Source: Asterias rubens
Taxonomy: Eukaryota; Echinodermata; Asteroidea; Forcipulatida; Asteriidae
DNA: 64,000 nucleotides
Assembly (NCBI RefSeq): GCF_902459465.1
Contig: NC_047078.1
Coordinates: 4,550,333-4,614,332, forward strand
Direction of reading: 5' to 3'
Shown here: piece by piece, positions 21,352 through 32,887 of the stretch
How positions within the stretch are numbered: the first letter of the stretch is position 1
Layout of the letters: each line of letters opens with the position of its first letter
Translations under genes and position numbers: made by a program
Notes under the pieces: model-generated
What the model saw: the letters and a program-made list of their open reading frames with translations, nothing else
What the model was told of the DNA's origin: nothing
The model's database searches: none

Positions 21352-24300
21352 TCACGTCTTGGAAGGATCTCTCCTCAGTTTTTCAACTTCCTGTTTCTCC
21401 TTCTCGTGTCTCGCTCTCAGCTCGGCAAGATTACGCATCTCAGAAATCGATCGCTCAGAGTGGACAGCCTCTTCGTATTGCTGCTGTTCATGTTGCCGTG
21501 ACGATGCCCCGTACATACGCTCGTGGAGGACCTCGGGCGGGGTGGGCAAGCGGGGTTTGGGGATGTTCTTGGAGTACTCCTTTGCCTGTAGTCAACAAAA
21601 ACAATAAACAAAAGGAGATTGTTATTAATTGTTTTCATAAATAATGATGTTCGGGATTTGAGCCATTGCATGGTGAGGTTTTAATGCTGTTTTACAATAT
21701 ATCATTTGTTTGACTTTTAAGGTTAATCACACAAAACATGAACACTGTCTATGATTATTTTGTCAGCTAAACTATTCCCATAGGCCTACCTTTACTATTG
21801 AGTGAGTGTAACATGTGGTAGGTAGTTTTTCTTTTTCAAAGATCGTTGATCTTTTGTCATTCATTGCAATTAGTATACAGTCCGAGCACCCCCGAACAAA
21901 GATATTGACAAAATAGGGACCCCGCCAATATAGGGCTAGATAGCTCAGTTGGTAGAGCGCCGGCACGTTAATCCGGAGATCGTTGGTTCGCATCCCACTC
22001 TAGTCAATTCTTTGTTCAACCCCAAAAATCAGTTCCTAATTTTAACAGACAAGTGCAAAGAGTTTGGGACAGTGTTGGATGTGATAAGGTCTGCAAACCC
22101 TTAAATTTAATTTAATTTGTTAAGTATTTTTTTTTTGTGAGAGATGAAACACTCTCAAGGCTGGAAGGCCACTTCAAGGTGAGAGTTTCCCCCCAAACTA
22201 ATTTTGGCTATCGATGTGAACCAACTATCCCCAGGGTCATGTTGCCACCTACATCTGGGGCTGAAACAAAGTTCCCAGTTACATGTACCCTGGAAGGATG
22301 TACACGTAGGAATGGTTATGATCCCCTAGGAGCATGGCTGGTAGAGAAGCTCCTTCCCAACTTCAGAACTTGTGATGATGCACTACCTTCCCAACTTTTA
22401 CGAAGCAGTTATGGCTGCGAGTGCCTTGCTCAAGGGCACGAGTGTCATGGCTGGGATTCGAACCCATACTCTGCTGCTGACAACACCAGAGCTTTGGTCC
22501 AGTAATACTAAACAGTTCACGCCACAAACTTCAACAGCCAACTATTAGTCATTAATCATAGGTGACACAGCATCAGGTTAATAGAGTGCAGGTGCAAGAA
22601 ACAACCAAAGAAACTGAGCTTAAATCTCTTGCAACTGACCAACGTCCTCGAGTCTTTAGGCCAGTCACCGTCATCATAAAGTAAATCTTGTCTGACTGTA
22701 GGTCTTGGTACCAGTTGTGAGTAAGCCAGGGCCTGTCTGGGGCCAAGGCGTTGAAAGAAATCCAAGAGAGGGGGAAAAGAGTCCAAGTTGAAAAATAAGC
22801 TTATAGATACCCAGGATGAAACTAGAGTTTAAAAACCAATGTTATAGATCTTTTTAAAGACAGTGGACACTATTGGTAGAGTAGATGTCAAAGACCAGTC
22901 TTCTCACTTGGTGTATCTAAACATATGCATAAAATAACAAACCTATGAAAATTTGAGCTCAATTGGTCGTCGAAGTTGCGAGATATGAATGAAATAAAAA
23001 ATAACCTTGTTGTCACACGAAGTTGTGTGCTTTCAGATGCTTGATTTCGAGACCTACAATTCTAAACTTTAGGTCTCGAAATCAAATTCATGGAAAATTA
23101 CTTCTTTCTCGAAAACTACTTCACTTCAGATTGAGCCGTTTCTCACAATGTTTTATACTATCAACCTCTCCCCATTACACATTACCAAGTGAGGTTTTAT
23201 GCTGAGTAATTTTTTGAGTAATTACCAATAGTGTCCACTGCCTTTAAGGGAAGCAATAATGGTTATGTCTGTTGGACACAAATGGCTCGACCGGGAATCA
23301 AACCATTCAGCCACCATAACTTGAGGCTGACGCACTGGACTGCTCTCCCACAACACGCTAACTGAATAGTTTTGAATAGCAATCTCAAGCCCGGTTCAAC
23401 CAACCTGCAAATGCGATTCAAATGGTTGAGGTCACAAACTTGCTACAAACAATTTGCATCAGTCATGTCAGTTGCCTTGTACTGAGCTCCTTCGAAACTT
23501 TCGCTGCAAAGACAGACATGTGACGTCAAAATATCGCGATAGCATTTGTCGCAGGACGTATGAACCGGGCTTTAGACAGTAATAATAGGATGTTGCAACC
23601 AATGAGAGGAGACATGAAGAGCTTTGGTCTTTGGGATACTTACAACTTCTCGTTTAGAAGGCGATTCTTCTCGTGGGACGGTTGGAGCATTCGGCCATAA
23701 TCTCTTCGTCTGCTGAAGCTGTTTCTTGTTTTGTTGCATCACGGTCTTGGCGTAGTCCCGCTGACGGTTCACTTTATCTTGCTGTCAAGTAAAAAACACA
23801 TATAACATGAATAAAGTATAAGGGATTTGAGGCATGGTGAGGCACTGTAAACATTGTATTTGGCTTGCAGTAACACCATGTGTGTATCTATTAATAATAT
23901 CGAAGTATTATATAGTGCTGAAGGCGCTGAGGATATACAAACTTTCAGAAAGATAGGTTATTGTAGAGATGAATTCTGAGACCCAATTATGTACCACCTT
24001 AAGGGTTTACAAGGTGCTACGGTGCATTTAGCAGCCACAGCCAGGAACACCGGGGCGACCCCTTCTCTTTTTGATAAGTGCACTGGGTTCTTTTACATGC
24101 GTTACACAACACATGGGACAAACAGCTGTATGTCCCATCAGATGGACGAAGCAATGGTTAAGTGTCTTGCTAAAGGACACAAGTGTCAAGGCTGGGGATT
24201 CAAACCCACACTCTACTGATCAGAAACACCAGAGTTTGAATTCGGTGATCTTAACTGTTCAGCCACGGCACTTCCATCTTTGCCATGTGGATGCAAGACA

Positions 24301-27300
24301 GCTCTAAAGAATCAAATCTACCTGGTAAATAGGTACACACATGGCCCTACAGCAAACCAAGTATTAAAAAACAATGAATAAAGTAAATTATGCGCTCTAG
24401 CTAGCAAAGAAAAAGTGTAGAACTCAAACCCTCGATTTTGACAGTGAAACCCACAATAATTAATATTCAAACCCATGACTTCTTGAAAACTATAGGAGTG
24501 CTCTACCAACTGAGCTAACGAGGGCCAAACTTTATGGCTCTGCTTGATGCAAAATTCTGGGCTCGTAATAATGCTCGGAATTTCAGCACTAGCTGTGTAG
24601 GCAAAAGAATGCCTAGCACGATACAGGCAAAAGCAACAATTCCCTGCTAATTTAACCCGCATGTTCGACCACGAGGCATATAGGTTTGATGGACTGTAAG
24701 ATAAAGAAAACAAAAGCAATGCTAAACAAAGTGTTGGCCTCACTTAGACCTCAGCATGAAACCCCTCAGAACTTCCAGCGTGTTACATTTTAGAGGATTT
24801 ACAGACTCTCTTAATCACCACAAATAACAACATTTTGCCCAGTCTTCATGTCCTCTTGAAACTAATTTTGGTTTTAAGACAATGTCACTCAACTATCTCA
24901 ATTCTACACACTACACATTATAACACACAACAGCTTCCAGAGAACGCCCTCTCTCACTAGAATGAACACATTGGTGTAGTGTTCAGTGTATGTGTAGGCC
25001 TTATGGCATTATGATGGTCTTACTTAAGTTCTGTTCATACTTCCTGCGATTCGGAATGCAATACAGCTCTGTTTTCGATGCAAATGATTCGCAACAGCTC
25101 AACTCTTCCAAATTATTCTTTTGTTAATTTGTCACATCAAAATTTGAATCGCATAACAAAAAATGTCTTGCACCAAGATTACAGTCCTCAATTAATGTTA
25201 CAACTTTACCTTTTCTGACACTAGCTCCGGGTCTGGTCCCAGACCCCCTAGTTTGATATCACTCTTGAGGTTGCGATAATCTTTGATGGTATACTGTTTG
25301 TACTGTGGAGGCTGCTTCTGCTTCAGTAGACGGGCCGCATATCCATCCGGATCACTCTTACGTAATTCCGAGGTGCCGTCTGCAATAAAAAAATTAAATA
25401 AAAATAAATAAAATACTCGTTTGGTTGATCAACAACAAATTGACTAGACCTGAACTTGAGCCTGCGCCCTCCAGATTAATTAACAAACCTGCACTCTACC
25501 ACTTGGTGTATCTAGATAGGGAAATAAAGCTCAGTTGGTAGTGGTCAGGTATGTTAATCAAAATGTCGCAAGTTCATTCAAGTCCCGCTCTTGTAAAATT
25601 GGCTTTGTCCGTCTAAGTTGGGTTTTCATCATGACAAAAACATTTCCTAACTGTTGCTTTTTTCTCTAAATTTCTTTTTAATATTTATTGTTTAAAAAAT
25701 GCAATCACTTTTGTGTTCTAAAGTTAGGGCCATATATTATTTGTTGTCAACGTTAGACTGACATATGAAAGATGTAATAAAAGTTGTGTGTGAAAGTTTC
25801 AGCTGAATCTGGTCTACTATGTCAACAGCCGAAAAAACAGAGGTGACAGAGGGTACCAGCCTGAACTCTAGCCACAGCAATGACAGCATTCCAATTTTCA
25901 TTCAACCCTCAGGAATCTGAGAAACAATTTATGCATCTGATCGTTTCTCACAGGCAAAAGTTTTTGGATGAAATTTTTTCAAAACCAAGTTATACTTTGA
26001 AGGGAATCCTTTCTCAAAATAGTTTAGCACGGATTCTCGCCGAGTAAGTTGGTATGGTCAGTAATTTTTGGAGTATGTACCAAGCTATTTTGTTATATTT
26101 TTTTCCAGACACACAAGGCCTTAAGGCCACTTCAAGGTGTGGCCTACAATTTTCTTTTCCAGAGGCTGTTGCCACTTTACTATCACTAAGGTTGAAACAG
26201 GGTTACCCCTTTTACAGTCCGTACGGATGTAGGCTTGGGTATCATCAGTCCGAAGCCTGGCCAGTTGAGTAGAAAGCACTACCTCCCCAATTTTACGTAG
26301 TATGTGTCACGACCGAGATTTGAACCCACACTCTTACATGTCTACTGATCAAACACCAGAGCTTGATTCCAATGCTCTTAACCGCTCGGCCATGACTCTA
26401 CCATTTAACTTTGAAACAATTGTTATAGTAATTCTTACCACTGTTGTGCTGTCCAGGTATATCCGGCAATACAGCATAAGGACTTGTCCTCTGTATCCCA
26501 TGCTGAAACGGCACCCCCGCTCCTTCATTTGCAAACACCATCGGATTGACGTCAGAGTCAAAACTATTCTGTGGATCATCAGCAAAGGCCACCCTGGTTC
26601 TAGGCGGACCACTCATCTGTGGATGGCCGTTATTCCGCGCGTAGTGGGTGGCATGATCCGCAGAGTAGCTGTACACTTGTCCGTTTTGGTAACGAGGCAT
26701 CTGTGGCGGGAAGGTCTGATTGTAAGCTGGTTGGTTGACTCTGGGGTCTTGGGAGTAACCCGGGTCGTTGTAGGGAATGTTATTTGGAAGAGGTGCCCCT
26801 GCTGGTTGATATCCTTGCGGGATTGGACCTGGTCCGTAGTTCTGAGTCTGGGTGTAGAGGTTGGTGTCTGAGTGACCTCTCCTCAGAGGAAGATGTTGTT
26901 GCTGTTGGACAAGCTGGCGAGTCCAGTTCTCCTGCGACCAAGTGTGGGCGCTCCCTTGGTTATAGGACTGCTCCCCCCATGGGTCATCTAGAGAGTTCTC
27001 CCGAGAGATGTTCGGCAGGGGCTTCTTTGGGTTGGCCCGTATGGGCGGCGTTACCTTTTTCTGAATGTCAGAGTATCTTTTCCTGGGTGGGCCTCGGGCT
27101 AGGTTCGCCTTGTTCATATCGATGAAGTTTGGTTTAGGCTTTGGCGGGGGACGCTGCTTGTTGGAGGGAGGAGGCTCATTGTGCACTGGCTGTATTTGAT
27201 TGGGGTAGTACCCAGCTTGAGGCTGTGTCCCTTGATTGGGATAAAACCTGTTTGTTGGTGGGCCACCACCTTGAGAGGGGCTCATATACCCCGAATGAGG

Positions 27301-30300
27301 TACAGCTGGCCTGCCATGTGGAGGAGCACTTTGGTAGTTTTCAGGATAAGGACCCTGCTGTCCATAGTACTCACGTCCCTGGTCCGGTTGGGGTATATTT
27401 GGTCTCCCAATTGGGGCATCATAACCTTGCTGATTGTAATAGCCCTCCTGGGGGTTGTGGCCTCTTTGTTGTGGTGGTTGTCCTTTATTGTAAAAAGGCT
27501 GCTGCACTTGTTGTGGTTGATGGCCAGTGTTCCAGGGGGCACCTTGCTGTTGCTGAGCCTCCCAGTTTGGCTGCCCCTGAAACTCTTCTTGATGGTATTG
27601 TTGGGGTGCATTTGGGAAGCCTCCTGGCTGACTGTAGTCACTCTGATCATTGGGATAATACGCTTGTTGCTGGTTCTCATACTGCTGCTGGATCTGGTAC
27701 CCATCCTGAGGTACATTTTCTAGATACTGCGGGATTGCAGCAGGCTCAGGTTCTCTCCGCTGGGCTTCCTGTGGTGTATACTGGATTCCCCTCTCTGTGT
27801 AACTAGCGCCTGAGGGACCCCTGGATGCAGGTGGGATTTCCTGTTTCTTTTCAAAGTCCTTTTTATTGTAAGTGCCACTTAAAGGTACTCCAGATGGTAC
27901 TTGTCTCGTAGTGTCTCGGGTAGACGTACGAGGTTGGTAACTTTTCTTCTCTCCAGTTTCAAGATCTTTGTTGATTGCCTCCTCAATGGAAGCTTTGTTT
28001 TCTCTACCATGAGCCGCGGCTCCCTCGCTTTCAAACCTAAGATCTTTATAACTGTCGTCTTTGGTGGTTCCAGATTCTAGTCTGCTACCTCCACGCCCAT
28101 AAGGTCTTGCAGACATACCTGTGCCGACGCTACGGAGTGTTACATCTCCGAAAGGTGTTCTTGAATTGGACGCACTGTTTGCTGGTGTCTCTTGGACTTG
28201 TTTCTGTGTTGATGCTTCACGTAACCGAGGAGGCAGGGTAGACTCATTTATCCCTTCAGGTTGTACCTCAGTTTTCTGTGGGATAATTTCTGGCGAGTCT
28301 TGCCTTGGAGGAAGTGCACCATCCAACCCCCCTGTCTGAGCTTCTTCTGTTTTTTCAATTGTAGGCTCATCAACTGGGAAAGGTTTTGCTACTGTTATTT
28401 TACCTCCAATTGGTATTCTCTTAGGGCTTCCAGCATCAGCGGACGTTCTTCTGGCATTTACAGACTGTAACTCAAGAGGACTCTTCTGTTTAGGTGGTGT
28501 TGGTTTGATCCTGAACTCAAACTTTGGCTCTTCCGGTTTTTTCTTACCACCGTGGAGATCCTTGTAGAGGGGTTTGCCGAATTGGTCGACAGGACTTCCC
28601 TTCTCATCCAGGAAATGCTCACCTTCGTCTCCACTATCATCTGATATATAGGATACGCGAACATCTTCGCCATTTTTCTTGATAAGCTGAGAGTCTGAAT
28701 GCTCAAATTTGGGTCTGTCCGTCAAGCCGTCTGGTCCTTTTGATCTCGTCCTCTTCAGAAGCTCCTTTGCAGATAGCTCATGGGCAGGAATTGGTGAAGC
28801 CTTTGCCCTGTTGCCTTGAAGTCTACTTCGGTTTGATGACAGAGAGACCTGACTACCCAGTTGAGAACTTGATCCTGCTTGCGGACGAGAATTGGGCCTG
28901 GATCTGTCAGACTCAGCTGATCCCGTTTTGTTTGCTGAGCTCTTCCTTGTCTCCCTGTTTGAGTAACCCTGGGGTTTTGATTGCCTTGAATTTTGGTGTT
29001 GACCCCTTGACCCCGACGAGGGTCTTCTCTTTCCACTGGGAGGCAAGCTCCGCGGTTCTGGAGATTGTTTATTGCTTCTAACGCTCGATCCTGCCGATGA
29101 TCCATTGGGATCCCGGTTAGATTTAGCAGATGAATTATTACTGTCAGAGCCTCCTCTTTGGACATGTTGGACGTTATTCGACTGGGTACTTGGAACAGCT
29201 GGTCGCGGAAAATTTGGAGAATCTCTCTGGAGTTCATTGACAGGTTCAATAGCTTCCCTGGGAGCAATTTGATTTGGCACGACAGGTGGTTCCTCTTCAT
29301 CTAATGAATCATAGGGTGCTTGATCCTTGGGTTGGGATGGCTCAGGGGCCGGCTTTGAATAGCCAAAGTCTAAGGAGTCTTGTGGTTCTGGTTCTGTATT
29401 GTTGTGAAACTCCTGAGGGTTGTAGGGTTCGTCCTTCGGTTCGTAGTCATACTCCAAAGAATCCGTGGGCGCATCATCATTTTGAGCACCTGGATGGTCA
29501 GCATCAAGAGAATCCCTGGGTATTTCGTCATAACGCCCACTATCCTTGGGTGTTTGTTGGTCATAACGCCCAGTATCCTTAGGTGTTTGGTCATAACGCC
29601 CAGTTCTTGGTTCATCACCAGAGCTCTGGTCCTCATGAGCTCTGTCTTGGGGCGGATTCCTATCATCATACTGGTCCTCATCAGATTCCTGATTATCATA
29701 CCTACTGGGGTAACTTGGAGCGGGAACATCTTCAGGATCCTTCTCATTGGGTTCATACCCAGACTCTTCTGGGTAACTACCCTGTTCGGGGTAATTATCT
29801 GGTTCAGGGTACCCATCCTGTTTGGGGTAACTATCTCCGTCTGGGTAACCACCCTGTTCGGGGTAGCTATTCTGTTCTGGGTACCTATCCTGTATGGGGT
29901 TACTATCTTCTCCTGGATAACTACCCTGTTCTGGGTAACTGTCTTGTTCAGGGTACCTTTCCTGTTTGGTGTCTGGATAACTACCCTCATTTGGGTAACT
30001 ACCCTCATCTGGGTTCCTCTCTTCATCAGGTTGAGCTCCATACCCATTATTATCCTGATCTTGGTATGAGCTGTACGGACCATCGTTCTCTGGATTGTTA
30101 TCATATCGGCCCTCGTTTGGGTAATTTTCAGGGTGGCTAGGGGGTGCGTCATTGTTCTCGTAACCCTCGTTTTCTTCTGAGTACCTTGCTGGTGCTTCAT
30201 GAGCAGCACTGTAATTGTCTTCATTTCCATATTCAGGGTAATCCTCTTGCAGACGGCTCTCATCAGCCTCCTGATCGGGGTACGCTCTGGGAGTCTTGTC

Positions 30301-31161
30301 ATCTTCGTAATTCCCTTGATCGGGATAACCCCCATTTGGGTTGCTATCCGCTAATCTATCCTCATCATGTCTTAACCCACTGTCCTCTGGGTATCCCCTT
30401 GGTGTAGTCTCATCTTCTAATCCCTGCTCCCGATCATTGGGATTGCCATCTTCATTTGCATATTTATCAGGCTTATTTGCATCATAATCAGGCTCAGTAT
30501 CATCATCCTGATCTGATTGACTCCCATGTTCCGTCCCACTCGATCCGGGAGCAGATCGCCCCTCTGAGTTTTTTGTTTTCCGCTTCCTTTGCGGCCGTTT
30601 ACTTTCCTCTTCGAGACCGTCTTTAAGAATCCCCTCCGGTTCCAGACCGAGGTCGGCGAACGATTGCTTCACCCTCTCCCTCAAATCTTCCTGATACTGC
30701 TTCTCGGCTTTTATGGACCTCTTTGAGTTCTCAACAGGCGAGTCGTCCATGCCGCGACTGCCGGCAGATGAGTTGCTCGCCGGACGGTTGTCACCATCTT
30801 CTAAAGAATCTCTAAACTGATCAGGGTACCCAGCATCTGTATTGGGCTGGGCACCCCCTGGTGTCTCCTCACCATATTGTCCCATGTTGTTGTTCACCTC
30901 CATTGCTGGTTGGTCTGTCTTGAGCATTCCATTTTTTCGAAGGGGTGAGTTGTCCTGCTTGGAGGAGGGGACACTTCCTGTTTCTTGGTCATCGCCGTAG
31001 CTGTCATTAAGCAGATGGAGGTTGTGGGAGATGATGCGACCAGATTTGGGGTGGGTTTCTGAAGGGTTGACGGTTCCCATCCCAGTGCAACCATGATGTG
31101 GACGAAGGGTTTAGTTCTACCAAGGAAGACGTTGAGTGGATTCCGAGATGTTTATCTGCAG
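21352..31161 (-). CDS. JHY: JHY (juvenile hydrocephalus / C11orf63) homologue, 1727 aa, motile-cilium associated
   Basis: Four coding exons on the minus strand: 31161-26439 (ATG at 31080), 25379-25210, 23781-23644 and 21585-21352 (stop TGA). Splice phases agree (1,0,0) and give 5,184 nt, 1,727 residues. The three short 3' exons encode the conserved C-terminal part: a basic Tyr-rich segment (KQYTIKDYRNLKSDIKLGGLGPDPE split here by codon), then QRDYAKTVMQQNKKQLQQ, then EYSKNIPKPRLPTPPEVLHE and a charged coiled-coil end. The LGGLGPD motif followed by a helical RDYAKTV segment and an IPKP segment is what I recognise from vertebrate JHY. The long N-terminal exon is low-complexity and disordered. 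JHY loss causes hydrocephalus in mice through ependymal motile-cilium defects, so a ciliary role is expected here. An acceptor AG precedes 31161, so the promoter and a 5' noncoding exon lie further right. Confidence 0.8.
21937..22030 (+). mobile_element. tRNA-derived SINE with Asn-like head
   Basis: TAGCTCAGTTGGTAGAGCGC, an anticodon loop with GTT (Asn-like, but C instead of U33), then GTTGGTTCGCATCCCAC and a SINE body (TTCTTTGTTCAACCCCAAAA). The T-loop lacks the invariant A58. Related to 25515-25620. Confidence 0.6.
22137..22530 (-). mobile_element. tRNA-derived SINE, long body
   Basis: Head at the right end (minus: CAGAGTATGGGTTCGAATCC). The body shares AAGGCCACTTCAAGGTG, GGCTGAAACAAAG/GGTTGAAACAGGG and GGATGTA with 26105-26402. 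Confidence 0.65.
22854..23247 (-). mobile_element. MITE family A copy
   Basis: TTAA ends 22854 and 23244. Intact hairpin region with CGAGACCTACAATTC and TTTAGGTCTCG. Lies in JHY's last intron. Confidence 0.9.
24005..24277 (-). mobile_element. tRNA-derived SINE (second copy of the 3910 family)
   Basis: Minus strand GTGCCGTGGCTGAACAG head, then GTGTGGGTTTGAATCCCC, then the shared body. Lies in JHY intron 25209-23782. Confidence 0.7.
24470..24540 (-). mobile_element. tRNA-derived SINE head, degenerate
   Basis: Minus strand GGCCCTCGTTAGCTCAGTTG GTAGAGC is a good A-box; the B-box (GGGTTTGAATATT) is decayed. Confidence 0.55.
25515..25620 (+). mobile_element. tRNA-derived SINE, degenerate copy
   Basis: AAGCTCAGTTGGTAGTGGTC, GTTAATCAAAATGTCGCAAG, TTCAAGTCCCGCTCTTG, then a TTGTCCGTCTAAGTTGG body. 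Confidence 0.55.
26105..26402 (-). mobile_element. tRNA-derived SINE with Leu/Ser-type head, abutting the JHY donor
   Basis: Minus strand GTCATGGCCGAGCGGTTAAG is a very good class II A-box, followed by GTGTGGGTTCAAATCTCGG. The body matches 22137-22530. It ends 37 bp past the splice donor of the large JHY exon. Confidence 0.7.
26439..31161 (-). CDS. JHY: JHY exon with start codon: 1547-residue disordered region
   Basis: This exon opens after an acceptor at 31162 (minus reading GTGTGCAG) and carries 81 nt of 5'UTR with in-frame TAG and TAA stops before the ATG at 31080, which fixes the start. It then stays open for 4,642 nt to the donor GTAAGA at 26438. The order of regions is: acidic Asp/Glu/Asn/Tyr-rich residues 1-640; a minisatellite-like block at about residues 355-441 (29755-30015) built on a six-residue unit such as SYPEQG; a Ser/Arg-rich block; then SAKELLKRTRSKGPDGL and a DDSGDEGEHF acidic patch around 28600-28780; then a Gln/Pro/Tyr-rich region of many NQQ/YPNQ motifs (26500-27720). 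No membrane segment is visible. An exon this long and repetitive is unusual beside the 138-234 nt downstream exons. Long open frames on the opposite strand here are shadows of its codon bias. Confidence 0.85.
29755..30015 (-). repeat. JHY: Coding minisatellite (18-bp unit, YPEQ-type hexapeptide) in JHY
   Basis: About 14 degenerate copies of an 18-bp unit encoding variations of (S/G/R/N)YPEQ(G/D). On the plus strand it shows as repeated blocks of gggtaactaccctgttc type. The frame is kept across all units, so length change in steps of six residues would be tolerated. Confidence 0.85.
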
Positions 31162-31535
31162 CTGCACACAAATTAGAAGAAAAACAAAAAACATTGTAAT
31201 TTTTATACAAATAATGCAACTCAAATAGCTACATTTGTGTTCAAAAAAATTTGCTTTTAAAGTGTAAGCGTATTTCACAGGTTAGCAAGACATTTAGGCG
31301 GCCAGCTAGTGCATTCACTATGACCATGGGATGCATTGTTACATCATTCATTTTCATACTGTAAGCACCGAGAGGTTGGCATGCATTTTCGTGTCCTTAC
31401 GGTTAGCAGCGCCATGAAATGAAAACTCAAGCAGCAAGAATAAAAACTCAAGCAGCTCTACAAAACTGCGCCCAGATCTACTACTTATTCAGAGTCATTT
31501 TGCAAAACTATTCTTCACCAAAAGCAATTTTAGTT

Positions 31536-31911
31536 TTAAAAGGAACACGATGCCTTGGATCGGACGAGTTGGTCTGTAAAAAGCGTTTGTAACCGTTATA
31601 AAATGCAAGTGTATGGTTGGAAAGCTGTTTTAAATGTAGAAAACTAATGATCCACACAGATTTGCCTTGAAATTGCGTGGTTTTCCTTTTACTGTGCGAA
31701 CTAACACGGTATGTAGGCCATTTAAATTTGACCCATAAATGGCCGACCGTGTTAAGTCGGCGAGGGAAAAGGAAAAACAAGCAATTTCGAGGCATGTTAG
31801 TGTGGGTCATTGTATTCTACTTCAACAACATCTTTCTACCGCTGCATTTTATACGGTTACAAACGCTTTTCAAAGACCAACTCGACCGATCCAAGTCAAT
31901 GTGTCGATTAA
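31536..31911 (+). mobile_element. MITE family B, full copy
   Basis: TTAA at 31536-31539 and 31908-31911. The arms GGATCGGACGAGTTGGTCTG and GACCAACTCGACCGATCC are inverted; the centre is ACGGTATGTAGGCC...GGCCGACCGTG. Confidence 0.85.
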
Positions 31912-32396
31912 CCAGCATACTATTCTGAATTATGTAGTAGGCCTACTGTAGCTCTCAAGAATCATTTATTGAAACATTTTGGCCTACAACCTGTATAAAC
32001 ATGATAAAAAAATGTTCAGTGAATTGATTGCCTGAGCATGACCAAAGCAATGTTGCTTTACTTTTTAAAAACACAAAGGGCAGAAACAATTGTATGTAGC
32101 GAGTTAGATTAAATAACACACAATCCAAATTGAACATCCATTTCTAATAACTTCTAAGACTGACACCACCCATCTTATGGTCCTAAAGAAACATCGACCT
32201 TGTCATTATCGCGAGTCATCCATTAGAAGATTGTCTTGATTCATAGCAGGTTGGACTTTACAGAAGACGCCATTAATTATTCATAGCTCTTCAGAGAACG
32301 ATCAATACCAGTATCAATTCTCCAACTGGGTGGCAATGTGGGTGATATAGTCATGGTGACGATGTGTATAAATGTGAGTACGTACATTGTAGGTAC

Positions 32397-32887
32397 CATA
32401 GAGCTAGATATTATTGACTAGAGTGCTAACTTGCTCCGCGTTTTGAAGCCACCATGAGCGCAGACATGTTTGATGTGTTGCGTGACTACGGAACGTTTTT
32501 AATTTTAAGAGAACACACAGCTCCGCGTTTTTTTTTTTTATTCGGCATAGTACGCTTTCGTACGCGACTGCCCATTCGTGTAAGTTCGACTTGATTGACG
32601 TACTAAAAAAAATTTACGCGCATTTTAAACATGACGCACATGACGCTCGCAGTTGTGTACGCTCATCAGCAGATTGTGCGTTCACAGTTGTTGCATTTTG
32701 GGTTCGATGACACATAGAAAAGAACAAACGCACTATCATGCAAATAGCCGTACAATTAATTTGCCGTACAAAATTTCAAGCTTTTGTATTGGTTTGTACA
32801 TAAACATGGATGCGCCCACACGGCTTCAAAACCTTGGGGCGTGTATAAATGGGTGTTAGCGCTCTAGTCAATATACATAGCTCTATG
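32397..32887 (+). mobile_element. Non-autonomous hAT/P-like element with perfect 8-bp TSD
   Basis: Direct repeats GTAGGTAC at 32389-32396 and 32888-32895 flank a 491-bp element. Its ends, CATAGAGCTA and TAGCTCTATG, extend to an inverted repeat of about 34 bp (GACTAGAGTGCTAAC / GTTAGCGCTCTAGTC). TTTTGAAGCC/GGCTTCAAAA is mirrored further in. No transposase frame. Confidence 0.85.

Noticed and set aside
21937..22010. Functional tRNA-Asn
   Set aside because: C at position 33, a mismatched anticodon and T stem, missing A58, and a SINE body downstream; treated as a tRNA-derived SINE.
26285..26402. Functional tRNA-Leu/Ser on the minus strand
   Set aside because: The A-box is excellent, but the variable region and acceptor stem do not pair and a repeat body continues; SINE.
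26302..30407. Long open frames on the plus strand and in other minus frames across the JHY exon (up to 320 codons)
   Set aside because: They lie antisense or out of frame to a continuous coding exon with consistent splice sites. Their low-complexity composition follows from its repeats and codon bias.
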